From assembly GCF_001006005.1 (NCBI RefSeq), contig NZ_CP011254.1, forward strand, positions 186,001 to 250,000: a stretch of 64,000 bases of DNA, written 5' to 3'. Made by a program: the position numbers and the translations under genes. Within the stretch, counting starts at the first letter, position 1, and every line of letters begins with the position of its first letter. The notes beneath the pieces are model-generated. The model ran no database searches. It saw only the letters and a list, made by a program, of their open reading frames with translations, and had not been told where the DNA came from. Of the stretch, positions 21,401-28,589 are shown piece after piece. The stretch comes from Serratia fonticola. GTDB lineage: Bacteria > Pseudomonadota > Gammaproteobacteria > Enterobacterales > Enterobacteriaceae.

Positions 21401-21844
21401 AATGTCCGCCAGCGCGTGGCTGTGTTTGGTGGTCCAGAATAGCGCTGCCAACACGATGCAAGAGCCATCGTCGGCACGGTATAACGCCCTTAATGCGGTA
21501 AGCACTGGCCCTTCACGCTTGCTTTTGACCCGCGTTTTGGCTCCGTCATGCTCCGAGCCGAAACTACCGCGCATATAGGACACCAGCGAACGATCGGTGC
21601 GATCCCCCTGCGCCGCGGCAATATTAAACGAGGCTTTACCCGCGGGCAGCAGCAGCGCCATCAGGCCATCGATCAGCGTCGATTTACCTGACCCGTTATC
21701 CCCGGTCACCAGCGTGCCCAACGGATCGATGACGGCCGTATGCAGTTGGTGAAATGAGCCCCAGTTATAGACGGATAACTCAGCCAGTCTGATTTGCCCA
21801 CAATCAGCACCAGCCAGCGTCAATTGTTCACTCTTCGCCATCAT
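18455..21844 (-). CDS. jetC: JetC, MukB-like SMC ATPase of Wadjet
   Basis: 1129 residues. JetC (MksB) is the SMC motor that extrudes DNA loops in the Wadjet complex. Walker A is GDNGSGKS at 48-55. Long Gln/Glu/Arg/Leu-rich coiled coils flank a central hinge-like region near 480-560. The ABC signature SGGEK is at about 1000-1004, and Walker B CTVFLDEAF has its DE at 1036-1037. The overall layout is like MukB, but the protein is shorter than MukB (about 1480 residues) and belongs to a separate four-gene operon. It overlaps jetB by 17 bp and jetD by 20 bp. Either of two adjacent ATGs may start it. Confidence 0.93.
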   Translation of the reverse strand: MMAKSEQLTLAGADCGQIRLAELSVYNWGSFHQLHTAVIDPLGTLVTGDNGSGKSTLIDGLMALLLPAGKASFNIAAAQGDRTDRSLVSYMRGSFGSEHDGAKTRVKSKREGPVLTALRALYRADDGSCIVLAALFWTTKHSHALADISRIYLVARRDVALKELLDRFGEGNVRGLNQWLKEDPAITPCGDNFSDYQETYRRCLHMENKNAPALLARALGLKKIDDLTELIRELVLEASGVKDDARRVVDEFADLVAIHERLLDARNQRDHLIRFPDLDRSLRSSEAEIKRLTAQLDALPVYMGECGFRLWDSRIKGLQNQLDALALEIRQLDRDEQETQEQVEKTHTDYINAGGDRIEIIKQELAQAQRQLESVGVKASEYQQEVKALGLETSLREGVFLHNQAISREKLQTISDEKRAAQDGFGALSAELANLQGQLRQLEQELEGIRARPDSNIDLRFQRLRDEMVAALALPREQCLFIGELLDVDPDQQHWQGAIERALGGIRTTLAVPEASFHLVTRWLNQRHTGLHVRVQVVREAVASAQPAFHHDGYLHKLTWREHPYRSWLQHHLARFDLHCVDTVETLDATAFSMTQQGLIHRDQGRFEKKDQHKVDDRRAWQLGFSNQTRIALLEQDIKSSGSELSKTQKALESARIDLDEVNQREALWQKLPRYRWEDIDAPLWQGKVGRIEQQLNQWVASGSDLQQCKARWEEAKQRLATLRGEKDRKNASQGGLDNEKANAQREQDKASKAAEPGMEDEVRLLLQQRVGALDDAELSQLAFLAESHRKRLVTAQDKASDRKNTALREAVGSMSSFRTKWEIIAGSWGAGVDSLPEYLQHLEQLEREGLPALVEQFKARLNKHATQSMVRIRQRIDAERDDILERIATINKVLARTEFRAGSYLKLGTKTELYPHVQDFNRQLDKVFAQATSDDHLARYQQLRLVVGILEKASNPVSSGTQESLRLLDARYQMSFFAEERDMANHEVRDVLLSSGGKSGGEKESFAGTIVAASLAYVLTPEGQDRPVYCTVFLDEAFSNTAEAVSRRVLQVFRELHIHVNIITPYKNLNLARESARSLLIAERDAKNHESRLCEVTWAEIDRRLDTARQRRAQNLGIELTEVGQHGG

Positions 21845-22640
21845 CTGCTTCCTCCTTGTTAGCCGGAGAGGTTTCCGCGTTCAGAGCCAGCCGCTCATAC
21901 TCTTCGAGCATAGCCTCCAAAAATGCCGCATTGACCACATAACGAATGACCGGGGTAATTTCATAGCGCTCACTCTCACCACGGATCGCCGACAAAATAT
22001 AGCGCTCGGCCATTTTATCTAACGCCGAATTCAGCTTCTTTCTATCCGCCTTGCTGTTATTGGTTAACGGCAGAAAGGGCGTCAGGTGGCTTTCGATACG
22101 CTCAATGTCAATGATCACACGCTGTTCGCCTGCGCGTTCCCGCTCCTGATAATGCTTGCGTAGTACCAACAGCAGTAAGGTGTCATACAAGGACAAGGTC
22201 CGGCGGTTAATCAGGGAAATGGTTTCCGTCTCTTCATCTTCCTCCAGATCTTGCTGCAGGACAAAAGCCACTCCGCCCGGTTCATCCAGCAATAAACGTA
22301 GATACATATTGGCCAGGTGATTACCGATGACGGCCTGATGGCGACATAAGGCTTCAAACAGCTTGGGCTTTTGCGCGGCCAGTACGACGCCAACACGCAG
22401 CAGGCTAACGAGAGTACGCCGGATCTCCGGAGCTAACACCTCGGTATCAACTTCCGTTATCTCTGGTTCAGCGGTAGCAAGCTCTGGTACCACCAAATCC
22501 AGCTCCAAATCCAACCGCTCTTCCGGCAATTTTGCCACGGGTTCAGGCTCAGGAGTGCGTTCCCGTTGCTCTTTGCTAAGCTGGCTTAAACGCCGCATGC
22601 GATCCAGTAAATCGCCTGATGACACTTTCTCTTCGCTCAC
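21828..22640 (-). CDS. jetB: JetB, MukE-like (KITE) subunit of Wadjet
   Basis: 270 residues starting at a GTG that overlaps the jetA stop (GTGA, 4 bp). JetB (MksE, DUF4194) is the tandem winged-helix subunit that bridges the kleisin and the SMC. The N-terminal about 75 residues are charged and proline-rich. The conserved part contains LVSLLRVGVVLAAQKPKLFE, and a wing-like segment IERIESHLTPFLPLTNNS lies near 185-205. Its function is inferred from family and position between jetA and jetC. Confidence 0.88.
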   Translation of the reverse strand: MSEEKVSSGDLLDRMRRLSQLSKEQRERTPEPEPVAKLPEERLDLELDLVVPELATAEPEITEVDTEVLAPEIRRTLVSLLRVGVVLAAQKPKLFEALCRHQAVIGNHLANMYLRLLLDEPGGVAFVLQQDLEEDEETETISLINRRTLSLYDTLLLLVLRKHYQERERAGEQRVIIDIERIESHLTPFLPLTNNSKADRKKLNSALDKMAERYILSAIRGESERYEITPVIRYVVNAAFLEAMLEEYERLALNAETSPANKEEADDGEE

Positions 22641-24097
22641 AGCGCCAGCTCCCCCAAGTTCGCGGGAAACATGGCCGCACTCAGCAGATAGCCGGGTATC
22701 ACCGCATTCAGTTGCACACCTTGTTTATCCGTCACCATTATGGTTTCCTTTTCATCCAGCTCTGTCGCTTTCACCGCTTTGGCAACGCGCAACCAGGCAA
22801 CCAACTCTTCCAGCCCCATCTCTAACGGCTGCTGCTGTGCCAATGCGGCAAGGGTCATAGGGCCACCACGTTGCAATAGTTCCAGCAGGCACTGCGCCAC
22901 TTCGAGCATTCTTACCGTGTCCAGATAGTCCAGCATATCGTCGCTGGGAATGCTGCCGTTGGTTTGAACTTCTACGCCAGAGGTATCCAACTGCTCATCG
23001 GGAGACTTCAGCAGCAGCGCATCTGGCGAGTAAAAGCGAATATGCCCAGTGGGTAGACGTACCGAGGTGCTGATTTTCAAGCTGTTCTGGTCTTCCTTGA
23101 AGCGGATCGCCAACCGCTCCAGCCGCCCCAACAGACGATCCACCGCGCGCTGTTCAGACAATGTCCCGCTTTCGATATAAGCACGCAAGCTCTCTTCGGT
23201 CTTACGGCGGATCAGAAATACCCGTTCACTTTCACGGCTCAGCTCACGCATCAGTTGCCCAAGAAACTGCTTCTGCTGGGCCGTTAATGATTCTGCGACC
23301 GGGAGATTCAGGATCACCTGTAACTGCTCACGAAATTCCGTCGTACGGTTTTGATCGCACAATAATTGGAAAAACCCCTCGAAGGCACTGCCAGCATCGG
23401 TCTCGGTCAATAGCTGTTCTTTTTCCAGCACCGCCAATAGCACTTCCCCTCGGCTTGCTCCCTGTTCGATCATCTGGATACGAATATCTTTATCCATGGT
23501 GCGGATTTCGTCTTCGACACGGCGAAAATCCCCCGTCAGCACCGAAGCCAACTGATAGATTTCCCGTAAGCGCTCTCGTTGCTGAGAAGGTGACAGCTCA
23601 ACGATCACTCCGGCCTTAACCGCATCGATTTCGCGCTGAATTTCACGCCTCTTCTGCTCAAGCACCGCCAAACGGCGATCGGGATTGGGGGAAATAGAAA
23701 TGACAAAATCACGTACCGCATCTTGTACGATGCGTAAATGTGAGGCTGTGGTGGTGGCATTGTGCTGATCTAAGGAGAGGCTGAAGCGTAGGGCTGTCTC
23801 ACAGGCATCGGTTTTGGTCAGTTGGCCGTCCAACTCACGTAACCACCCTGCCTGGATCCATTGGTTCAGATAGCTGGTCGCTGGACTTTCGGTGATCCAA
23901 ATGCCCTGGAGGCGGCACTGTTCAAGGATGCTTTCCAACAGAATGCGGGCTCGCCCATAGGGCACTTCATTTTCTTCACTGAACAGATCGGCGACGAAAG
24001 CCAATATCAACGGGGCGTTATCTGCGCGCAATAACTTCCAGGCAATATTTTCCTGATAGATACGCCGGAATCTGGCTTGGAACTCATAGAAACTAAT
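22637..24097 (-). CDS. jetA: JetA, MukF-like kleisin of Wadjet, probable AUU start
   Basis: About 486 residues if translation starts at the ATT at 24097. JetA (MksF, DUF3375) is the kleisin-like subunit. The family N-terminal block, AWKLLRADNAPLILAFVADL, straddles a TTG at 24031, so that TTG cannot be the real start. No ATG, GTG or TTG exists between it and the upstream in-frame stop at 24142-24140. A strong ribosome-binding site, AGGAAAGAGAGG (24115-24104), sits 6 nt before ATT-24097, and the resulting protein begins ISFYEFQARFRRIYQENIAW. ATC at 24100 is an alternative with poorer spacing. The gene leads the jetABCD operon. Confidence 0.85.
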   Translation of the reverse strand: MSFYEFQARFRRIYQENIAWKLLRADNAPLILAFVADLFSEENEVPYGRARILLESILEQCRLQGIWITESPATSYLNQWIQAGWLRELDGQLTKTDACETALRFSLSLDQHNATTTASHLRIVQDAVRDFVISISPNPDRRLAVLEQKRREIQREIDAVKAGVIVELSPSQQRERLREIYQLASVLTGDFRRVEDEIRTMDKDIRIQMIEQGASRGEVLLAVLEKEQLLTETDAGSAFEGFFQLLCDQNRTTEFREQLQVILNLPVAESLTAQQKQFLGQLMRELSRESERVFLIRRKTEESLRAYIESGTLSEQRAVDRLLGRLERLAIRFKEDQNSLKISTSVRLPTGHIRFYSPDALLLKSPDEQLDTSGVEVQTNGSIPSDDMLDYLDTVRMLEVAQCLLELLQRGGPMTLAALAQQQPLEMGLEELVAWLRVAKAVKATELDEKETIMVTDKQGVQLNAVIPGYLLSAAMFPANLGELAL

Positions 24098-24146
24098 GAT
24101 AAACCTCTCTTTCCTTATAAGAAATCCTGAGGGATTACATTAGGTT

Positions 24147-24174
24147 ATTTTACTTATGTTAGCTCTTTGTTCAA
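24147..24174 (-). promoter_or_regulatory. Candidate promoter of the jetABCD operon
   Basis: TTGAAC (24174-24169) and TAAAAT (24152-24147), 16 bp apart, lie between the zevB stop and jetA. This predicts a leader of about 40 nt and independent transcription of the defence operon. Confidence 0.6.
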
Positions 24175-24189
24175 TATTTAATCTCGCGA

Positions 24190-25212
24190 TCAACGGGAAA
24201 AAGGTCGTATCCCGCCACCAAATTCCGGCTGAGCGCTGACGTACAGCAGCACACCGGCAAACAGCAGAATCAAACCTCCGGCTAACGCCAACGTACCCCA
24301 AGCAACCGCACTCCAGGCTGCCGGTGCGCGCTGACGGCTGAGGCGTATCGCCAACTTACGGCTGTAATGCACCAACAGCGCCAATCCGGAAATTGTGATC
24401 GAGGTCCCCAGTGCCATGGCCAGTGCCGACAACACGCCCCAGGTAAAAACGCCGATCACCTTGGAAAACAGCAATACCAGGATCGCCCCGGAGCAAGGCC
24501 GTAGCCCCATTGCCAGCACAATCGCCGTTTTGGTACGCCAATCATTGCCGGCTTGCAGTTCCTCATCGCTCGGCAAATGCCGGTGGCCGCAACCACAATT
24601 CGCGCTATGCACATGATCGGCTGGCAAAGGCTGCAAGCTGTTGATGCGCAGCACAGGCCGAGGCCGCATGGCTTTCACCGCCATAAACAAGCGCTTTAAT
24701 GCCCGCCAACTGAGCAAGACGCCGAGCAGGATCACCAGAATAAAACTGCCCTTCTCCAGCCAGAAACTACTTTGATGCAACTGGCGGGAAGAGAGCTGCA
24801 GCACCACCAGCACTAGCGTGACCAGGGCAATCGCGACCAATCCCTGCACCACGGAGGCGGCAAACGTCAGCTTCAGGCTGCTTTTCAACCGTGCCGGGTG
24901 GGTAGCCAGATAGGTGGCGATCACCACTTTACCGTGGCCCGGACCCAGGGCATGCAATACGCCATAGCCTAGACTGAACAACATCAGCGCCACTCCCGCT
25001 TGCTGGGGATCCGCTTTTACCTGTTGCAGCAACGCCGCCATTTCCTGATGTAGCCCTTTCTGCCACACCACGCTTTGCATCAACAACTGCGGCCAGTAAT
25101 GCCAAACCCACTGAGCCACCGCAGCCAGCAAAATGAAGAACAGCAACAACGGCCACAGGCTGAAGGCCCAATGGCGCTGAGGTTTGCTGGCCTGGCTGAG
25201 GTTTACTGACAT
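24190..25212 (-). CDS. zevB: ZevB-like membrane transporter (NicO family)
   Basis: 340 residues, six to eight hydrophobic segments. NicO/NiCoT-type signatures are HALGPGHGKVV in an early helix and GLRPCSGAILVLLF later. A metal-binding-looking loop, DHVHSANCGCGHRHLP, lies between them at about 199-214. In Haemophilus influenzae the homologous ZevA-ZevB pair takes up zinc. Related proteins are often annotated as nickel/cobalt transporters, but here a Zur operator upstream of zevA supports zinc. Its start overlaps the end of zevA by 10 bp. Confidence 0.85.
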   Translation of the reverse strand: MSVNLSQASKPQRHWAFSLWPLLLFFILLAAVAQWVWHYWPQLLMQSVVWQKGLHQEMAALLQQVKADPQQAGVALMLFSLGYGVLHALGPGHGKVVIATYLATHPARLKSSLKLTFAASVVQGLVAIALVTLVLVVLQLSSRQLHQSSFWLEKGSFILVILLGVLLSWRALKRLFMAVKAMRPRPVLRINSLQPLPADHVHSANCGCGHRHLPSDEELQAGNDWRTKTAIVLAMGLRPCSGAILVLLFSKVIGVFTWGVLSALAMALGTSITISGLALLVHYSRKLAIRLSRQRAPAAWSAVAWGTLALAGGLILLFAGVLLYVSAQPEFGGGIRPFSR

Positions 25213-25838
25213 GTTAACGTCACCCGCTGGGCAAACTGTTGCCCCAACGCCATATCTTCGCCTGGCGAGTCGTTCTTATCGAGAGACAGTGCGTAGGCTT
25301 GCAACGACTCATTTGGCTTTGGTGTCATCAGGCTGAATTTGCACTGCTTGGCCATTTCTGGCGGCAAATGCAGCGCCTTTTGATCCTGATAGGTCATGTC
25401 CACAAAATAGGTGGGATCGTAGGTGGCAATCTCAAACGGCTTCCCCACCAGCGGCTGTGGCTCCGCCAGCGGCAACACAAACTCCAGCACGGCTTTATGG
25501 CCCTGCCGGGATAGATGGTATTCGGTTGGCAAGTTGAGGTATTTCACCGGTTTGCCTGCGCGGTAAATATCGGTGAAATAGTGCTGCCCGAGGACGTTAG
25601 CCATCACTTCCGCCGCCAGTTTTTTCCAGACTTCTGAATCGCTGTTGGCATTTTCTGCGTCATACAGCAGATCCGCCGAGGTGATCTCATCCATTACCCA
25701 AACCATTTTTAAACCGGTCAGCTTCTGATCCTTAGCCACAAAAGTGGTGTTCATATCGATAAAACTGTGTGGGTGGGCCAGTGCCCCCATGCTGATCATC
25801 ATTACCAAGCAGGCCACCAGGGCGCGGAGTTTCATCAT
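25203..25838 (-). CDS. zevA: ZevA-like periplasmic metal-uptake protein (DUF1007)
   Basis: About 211 residues from the ATG at 25838; the adjacent ATG at 25835 is equally possible. An N-terminal signal peptide (KLRALVACLVMMISMGALA) is followed by the DUF1007 block HPHSFIDMNTTFVA, rich in potential metal ligands. The open frame extends to 26072, and an ATG at 25871 has a GAGG site, but that ATG lies inside the Zur operator at the promoter, so the downstream start is preferred. ZevA works with ZevB in zinc acquisition in H. influenzae. Confidence 0.82.
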   Translation of the reverse strand: MMKLRALVACLVMMISMGALAHPHSFIDMNTTFVAKDQKLTGLKMVWVMDEITSADLLYDAENANSDSEVWKKLAAEVMANVLGQHYFTDIYRAGKPVKYLNLPTEYHLSRQGHKAVLEFVLPLAEPQPLVGKPFEIATYDPTYFVDMTYQDQKALHLPPEMAKQCKFSLMTPKPNESLQAYALSLDKNDSPGEDMALGQQFAQRVTLTCQ

Positions 25839-25851
25839 CCAAGCATACTTT

Positions 25852-25890
25852 TTATTGTTATAATATAACATCAACAAAACCTCAACCGGC
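25852..25890 (-). promoter_or_regulatory. Zur operator and promoter of zevAB
   Basis: TGTTATAATATAACA at 25856-25870 is a perfect 7-1-7 palindrome identical to the core of the enterobacterial Zur consensus. On the minus strand it overlaps a TATAAC -10, spaced 17 bp from TTGAGG, so bound Zur would block transcription when zinc is plentiful. Confidence 0.85.
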
Positions 25891-25967
25891 GTGAACAAGC
25901 CGAATAACTGTGACGAAAGTAGTAAGCCGAAGTAAAAGCAGGGGCAACTGCCACGCCCCGCAGAGCC

Positions 25968-25985
25968 TTTTGCTATGCTTAAACA
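25968..25985 (+). promoter_or_regulatory. csiE promoter, sigma-S-like -10
   Basis: TGCTATGCTTAA (hexamer TATGCT at 25974-25979) resembles the extended -10 favoured by sigma S. In E. coli csiE is stationary-phase induced. The csiE ATG follows at 26016, with AAGGTGAT as ribosome-binding site. Confidence 0.5.
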
Positions 25986-26015
25986 TAATTTAAACACGAC
26001 CTGCCAGAAGGTGAT

Positions 26016-27281
26016 ATGAGCCTGGAGACTTCTTCTGCGCCTGAGTTCTCCGGTCAACAACGGCGCTGTCATTTACTGCTGATGCTGTATGCGCCAGTGC
26101 CCTCGGTACAACTGGAGACAATCGGCCAAATCAACGGCGTAGACCTGCTCATTACCCGGCAAGATATAGCCGAGGTTGCCAGCGAGATCCAGCATTTCCA
26201 TCATCTGGAAATCAGCGGCGATCCCGACGAAGGCTACCAGATCCAGGGCAGCGCGCTGGATCTACGGTTGTGTCTGCTCCAATGGCTACGGCGAGCCTTG
26301 CGTTGCAGCCCTGAGTTTGTCGAACAACACTTTGGCCCTCAGTTTCAGCGGGCGATGCAGCTTCAGCACCAACAGCTTCCGGCACTGGAATTGTGCATCA
26401 ACCAATGTGAACAGCGCCTTAACCGCCGTTTTGAGCAGCGTGACCGACTGTTTTTGCAACACTATCTTTGTTATTGCGTCTGGGCTAGCCAGCATCAGCG
26501 CCATCCTCAATTTGATCGCCGCCAGCATGAGTGGCTGCAAAGCAAGCCAGAGCACCTGGCGGCAGCGGAACTGCATCAAGCGCTGAATCAGCTATTTGGC
26601 CAGCTCGGTGATAGTAGAGAATGCGACTTCCTGGCGTTGATGTTTACCCTGCTGAAAAGTCACAGCTACCAGAGCAGCGATTCGCCAGAGGACCAACGCT
26701 TGATGGCGGCCATCGGGCAGGTGGTGGAACGCTTCCAGCAGATCTCCGGCATGCATTTCAGCAGCCAGGAGGGGTTAATCAGCCAGCTGTTTGCCCATTT
26801 GGCCCCTGCCGTGGAACGCTGCAGGTTTGCTATCGGCATCGACAATACGCTACTGGAAGAGGTGGTCCGTAAATATCCCCGTCTGATGCGCACCACGCAG
26901 GAGGCATTAGCACCGTTTGAACAAGAATATGAGATTCAATTTTCGCGGGAAGAAGCAGGGCTAGTGGCGATCAGCTTTGGTGCCTGGTTGATGCAGGGCA
27001 ACGCGCTGCAGGAAAAGCAGATACTGTTGCTGACGCTGGATAACCCGCAGTTGGAAGAAGAAGTGGAATATCAGATCCGCGAACTGACGCTATTACCGTT
27101 GAATATCAAATATCAGCCGTTGCACGATTATCTGCTCGCAGGCGCGCCACAAGGGATTACGCTGGTGATCAGCCCCTATGCCACACCGAGCCAGGAGCAA
27201 CCACCCACACTGATTATTACCGAATTGCCGCTGGAGCGTCAGCAGCGCAAGGCGATCCGTGCGCTGCTGGAAAGCCATTAG
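26016..27281 (+). CDS. csiE: CsiE, stationary-phase-inducible PRD-type protein
   Basis: 421 residues. CsiE resembles the PRD (PTS regulation domain) part of antiterminators such as BglG, with conserved histidine-containing regions (LKSHSYQSSDSPEDQRL, LFAHLAPAVERCRFAIGIDN). Its molecular target is unknown. In E. coli it is induced in stationary phase under sigma S and cAMP-CRP. It is convergent with hcaT; the two stop codons overlap by 4 bp. The csiE-hcaT neighbourhood is the same as in E. coli. Confidence 0.93.
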   Translation: MSLETSSAPEFSGQQRRCHLLLMLYAPVPSVQLETIGQINGVDLLITRQDIAEVASEIQHFHHLEISGDPDEGYQIQGSALDLRLCLLQWLRRALRCSPEFVEQHFGPQFQRAMQLQHQQLPALELCINQCEQRLNRRFEQRDRLFLQHYLCYCVWASQHQRHPQFDRRQHEWLQSKPEHLAAAELHQALNQLFGQLGDSRECDFLALMFTLLKSHSYQSSDSPEDQRLMAAIGQVVERFQQISGMHFSSQEGLISQLFAHLAPAVERCRFAIGIDNTLLEEVVRKYPRLMRTTQEALAPFEQEYEIQFSREEAGLVAISFGAWLMQGNALQEKQILLLTLDNPQLEEEVEYQIRELTLLPLNIKYQPLHDYLLAGAPQGITLVISPYATPSQEQPPTLIITELPLERQQRKAIRALLESH

Positions 27282-28429
27282 CGGCTGCTGTTAACCGCCA
27301 CCGCCGGTGGGCGAATAAACAGCGCTGGCACCACCACCGCGACCATCACCCAGAACACTCCGCCCTGATAATGCTCGAATAGGAAGCCGGCCACCACGGT
27401 CATCACGGCAATGCCGCCGCCCATCGCCAGCGCCGAATAAACCGCCTGCAGACGGATGACTTCTGCCCCCTGACGCGCCGCAATAAAGCGCATTGCCGCC
27501 AGATGGCAGACCGTGAAGGTACCACAGTGCAGCACCTGCACCAGCAACAGCCAGCCGATTTCCGTCGTGGTTGCCATCAACCCCCAACGCAACAGACCGC
27601 ATACTGCGGAAAGTAACAGCAGATTACGCGCGTTCCAGCGGCGGAACAGGAAATTGCTGCTGGCAAAGATAACCACTTCGGCGACCACGCCCAAAGACCA
27701 CAGGTAGCCGATAGTCGCCGCAGAATAACCCGCCTCTTCCCAATAGATAGAGGCAAAGCTGTAATAACCGGCATGTGCCCCTTGCAACAGCGTCACGCAC
27801 AGCAGAAAACGCCAGACTGGCCCTTCGCTGAGCAGTTCACGCCAGGAGCGGCTAGGTTCATTCTGCGCCCGAGCCTCACCTTGTGGCTGCACGCTCGGTT
27901 TCAGCAACATGCCCACCAGCATCGCCAGGATGCTGACCAGCAGGCTGATCAAAATCGCATTATGGCCCCAAACGGACACCAGCTTGCCGGTTAACGCCGA
28001 GCCGATCACAAAGGCCAGCGATCCCCACAGCCGCACCCGGCCATAGTCCAGAGTGATCTGCCGTTGCCAGGTGGCAGCCAACGCATCGGTCAGGGGAACC
28101 AGCGGGGAGAAGAACAGGTTAAAACCGGCGATCACCAATATCAGCCAGGCCCAACCATTACCGAAGCAGAAGCCGACGGCAAACGCCAGAGAGAGCAATG
28201 CCAACAAACGCAACGCAGTGATTAAATATGAGGGATCTTTTACGCGTGGAGCAATCAGCAGGCTACCCAGGAAGCGCGCTACCAAGCCAGCGCCGAGCAA
28301 GATACCGATGGTTTCAGGCGGTATGCCCTCACCTTTTAACCAAACGCTCCAAAACGGTAGATAGATGCCATAGGAAAAGAAGTACGTGAAATAACTGAGA
28401 GCGAGCCAACGCGTTGATTGCAGAACCAT
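27278..28429 (-). CDS. hcaT: HcaT, MFS permease (3-phenylpropionate transporter type)
   Basis: 383 residues with about twelve hydrophobic segments. Closely similar to E. coli HcaT from the first residue (MVLQSTRWLALSYFTYFFSY) through LQGAHAGYYSFASIYW and LHCGTFTVCHLAAMRFIAAR. It belongs to the nucleoside:H+ symporter/LacY-like MFS group and is a putative 3-phenylpropionate importer. No hca catabolic genes are in the window, so its substrate here is not confirmed. Confidence 0.93.
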   Translation of the reverse strand: MVLQSTRWLALSYFTYFFSYGIYLPFWSVWLKGEGIPPETIGILLGAGLVARFLGSLLIAPRVKDPSYLITALRLLALLSLAFAVGFCFGNGWAWLILVIAGFNLFFSPLVPLTDALAATWQRQITLDYGRVRLWGSLAFVIGSALTGKLVSVWGHNAILISLLVSILAMLVGMLLKPSVQPQGEARAQNEPSRSWRELLSEGPVWRFLLCVTLLQGAHAGYYSFASIYWEEAGYSAATIGYLWSLGVVAEVVIFASSNFLFRRWNARNLLLLSAVCGLLRWGLMATTTEIGWLLLVQVLHCGTFTVCHLAAMRFIAARQGAEVIRLQAVYSALAMGGGIAVMTVVAGFLFEHYQGGVFWVMVAVVVPALFIRPPAVAVNSSR

Positions 28430-28542
28430 GTTCCCTCCAGGATGAGGGCAATACTTTGACAGAGCTCACACCTTGCAGCAATCTTCCTTCATGCTCAAAG
28501 GGCTAGAGTGCAAAGCAGTTCACAGTTTCGCTGCAACAAAGC

Positions 28543-28567
28543 CAAAAAAACCCGCCGAAGCGGGTTT
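28543..28567 (-). terminator. Rho-independent terminator of glyA
   Basis: On the minus strand CCCGC-TTCG-GCGGG followed by TTTTTTT, 23 bp after the glyA stop. Confidence 0.9.
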
Positions 28568-28589
28568 ATCTGCAAACCAATCGAAGTAC

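Noticed and set aside
22637..24031. jetA starting at TTG-24031
   Set aside because: The conserved family N-terminal block begins upstream of this codon, so it would truncate the protein.
18455..24097. Reading the SMC operon as chromosomal mukBEF
   Set aside because: JetC is shorter than MukB, the operon has four genes including a Toprim-like jetD, and the order and protein sequences fit Wadjet type I.
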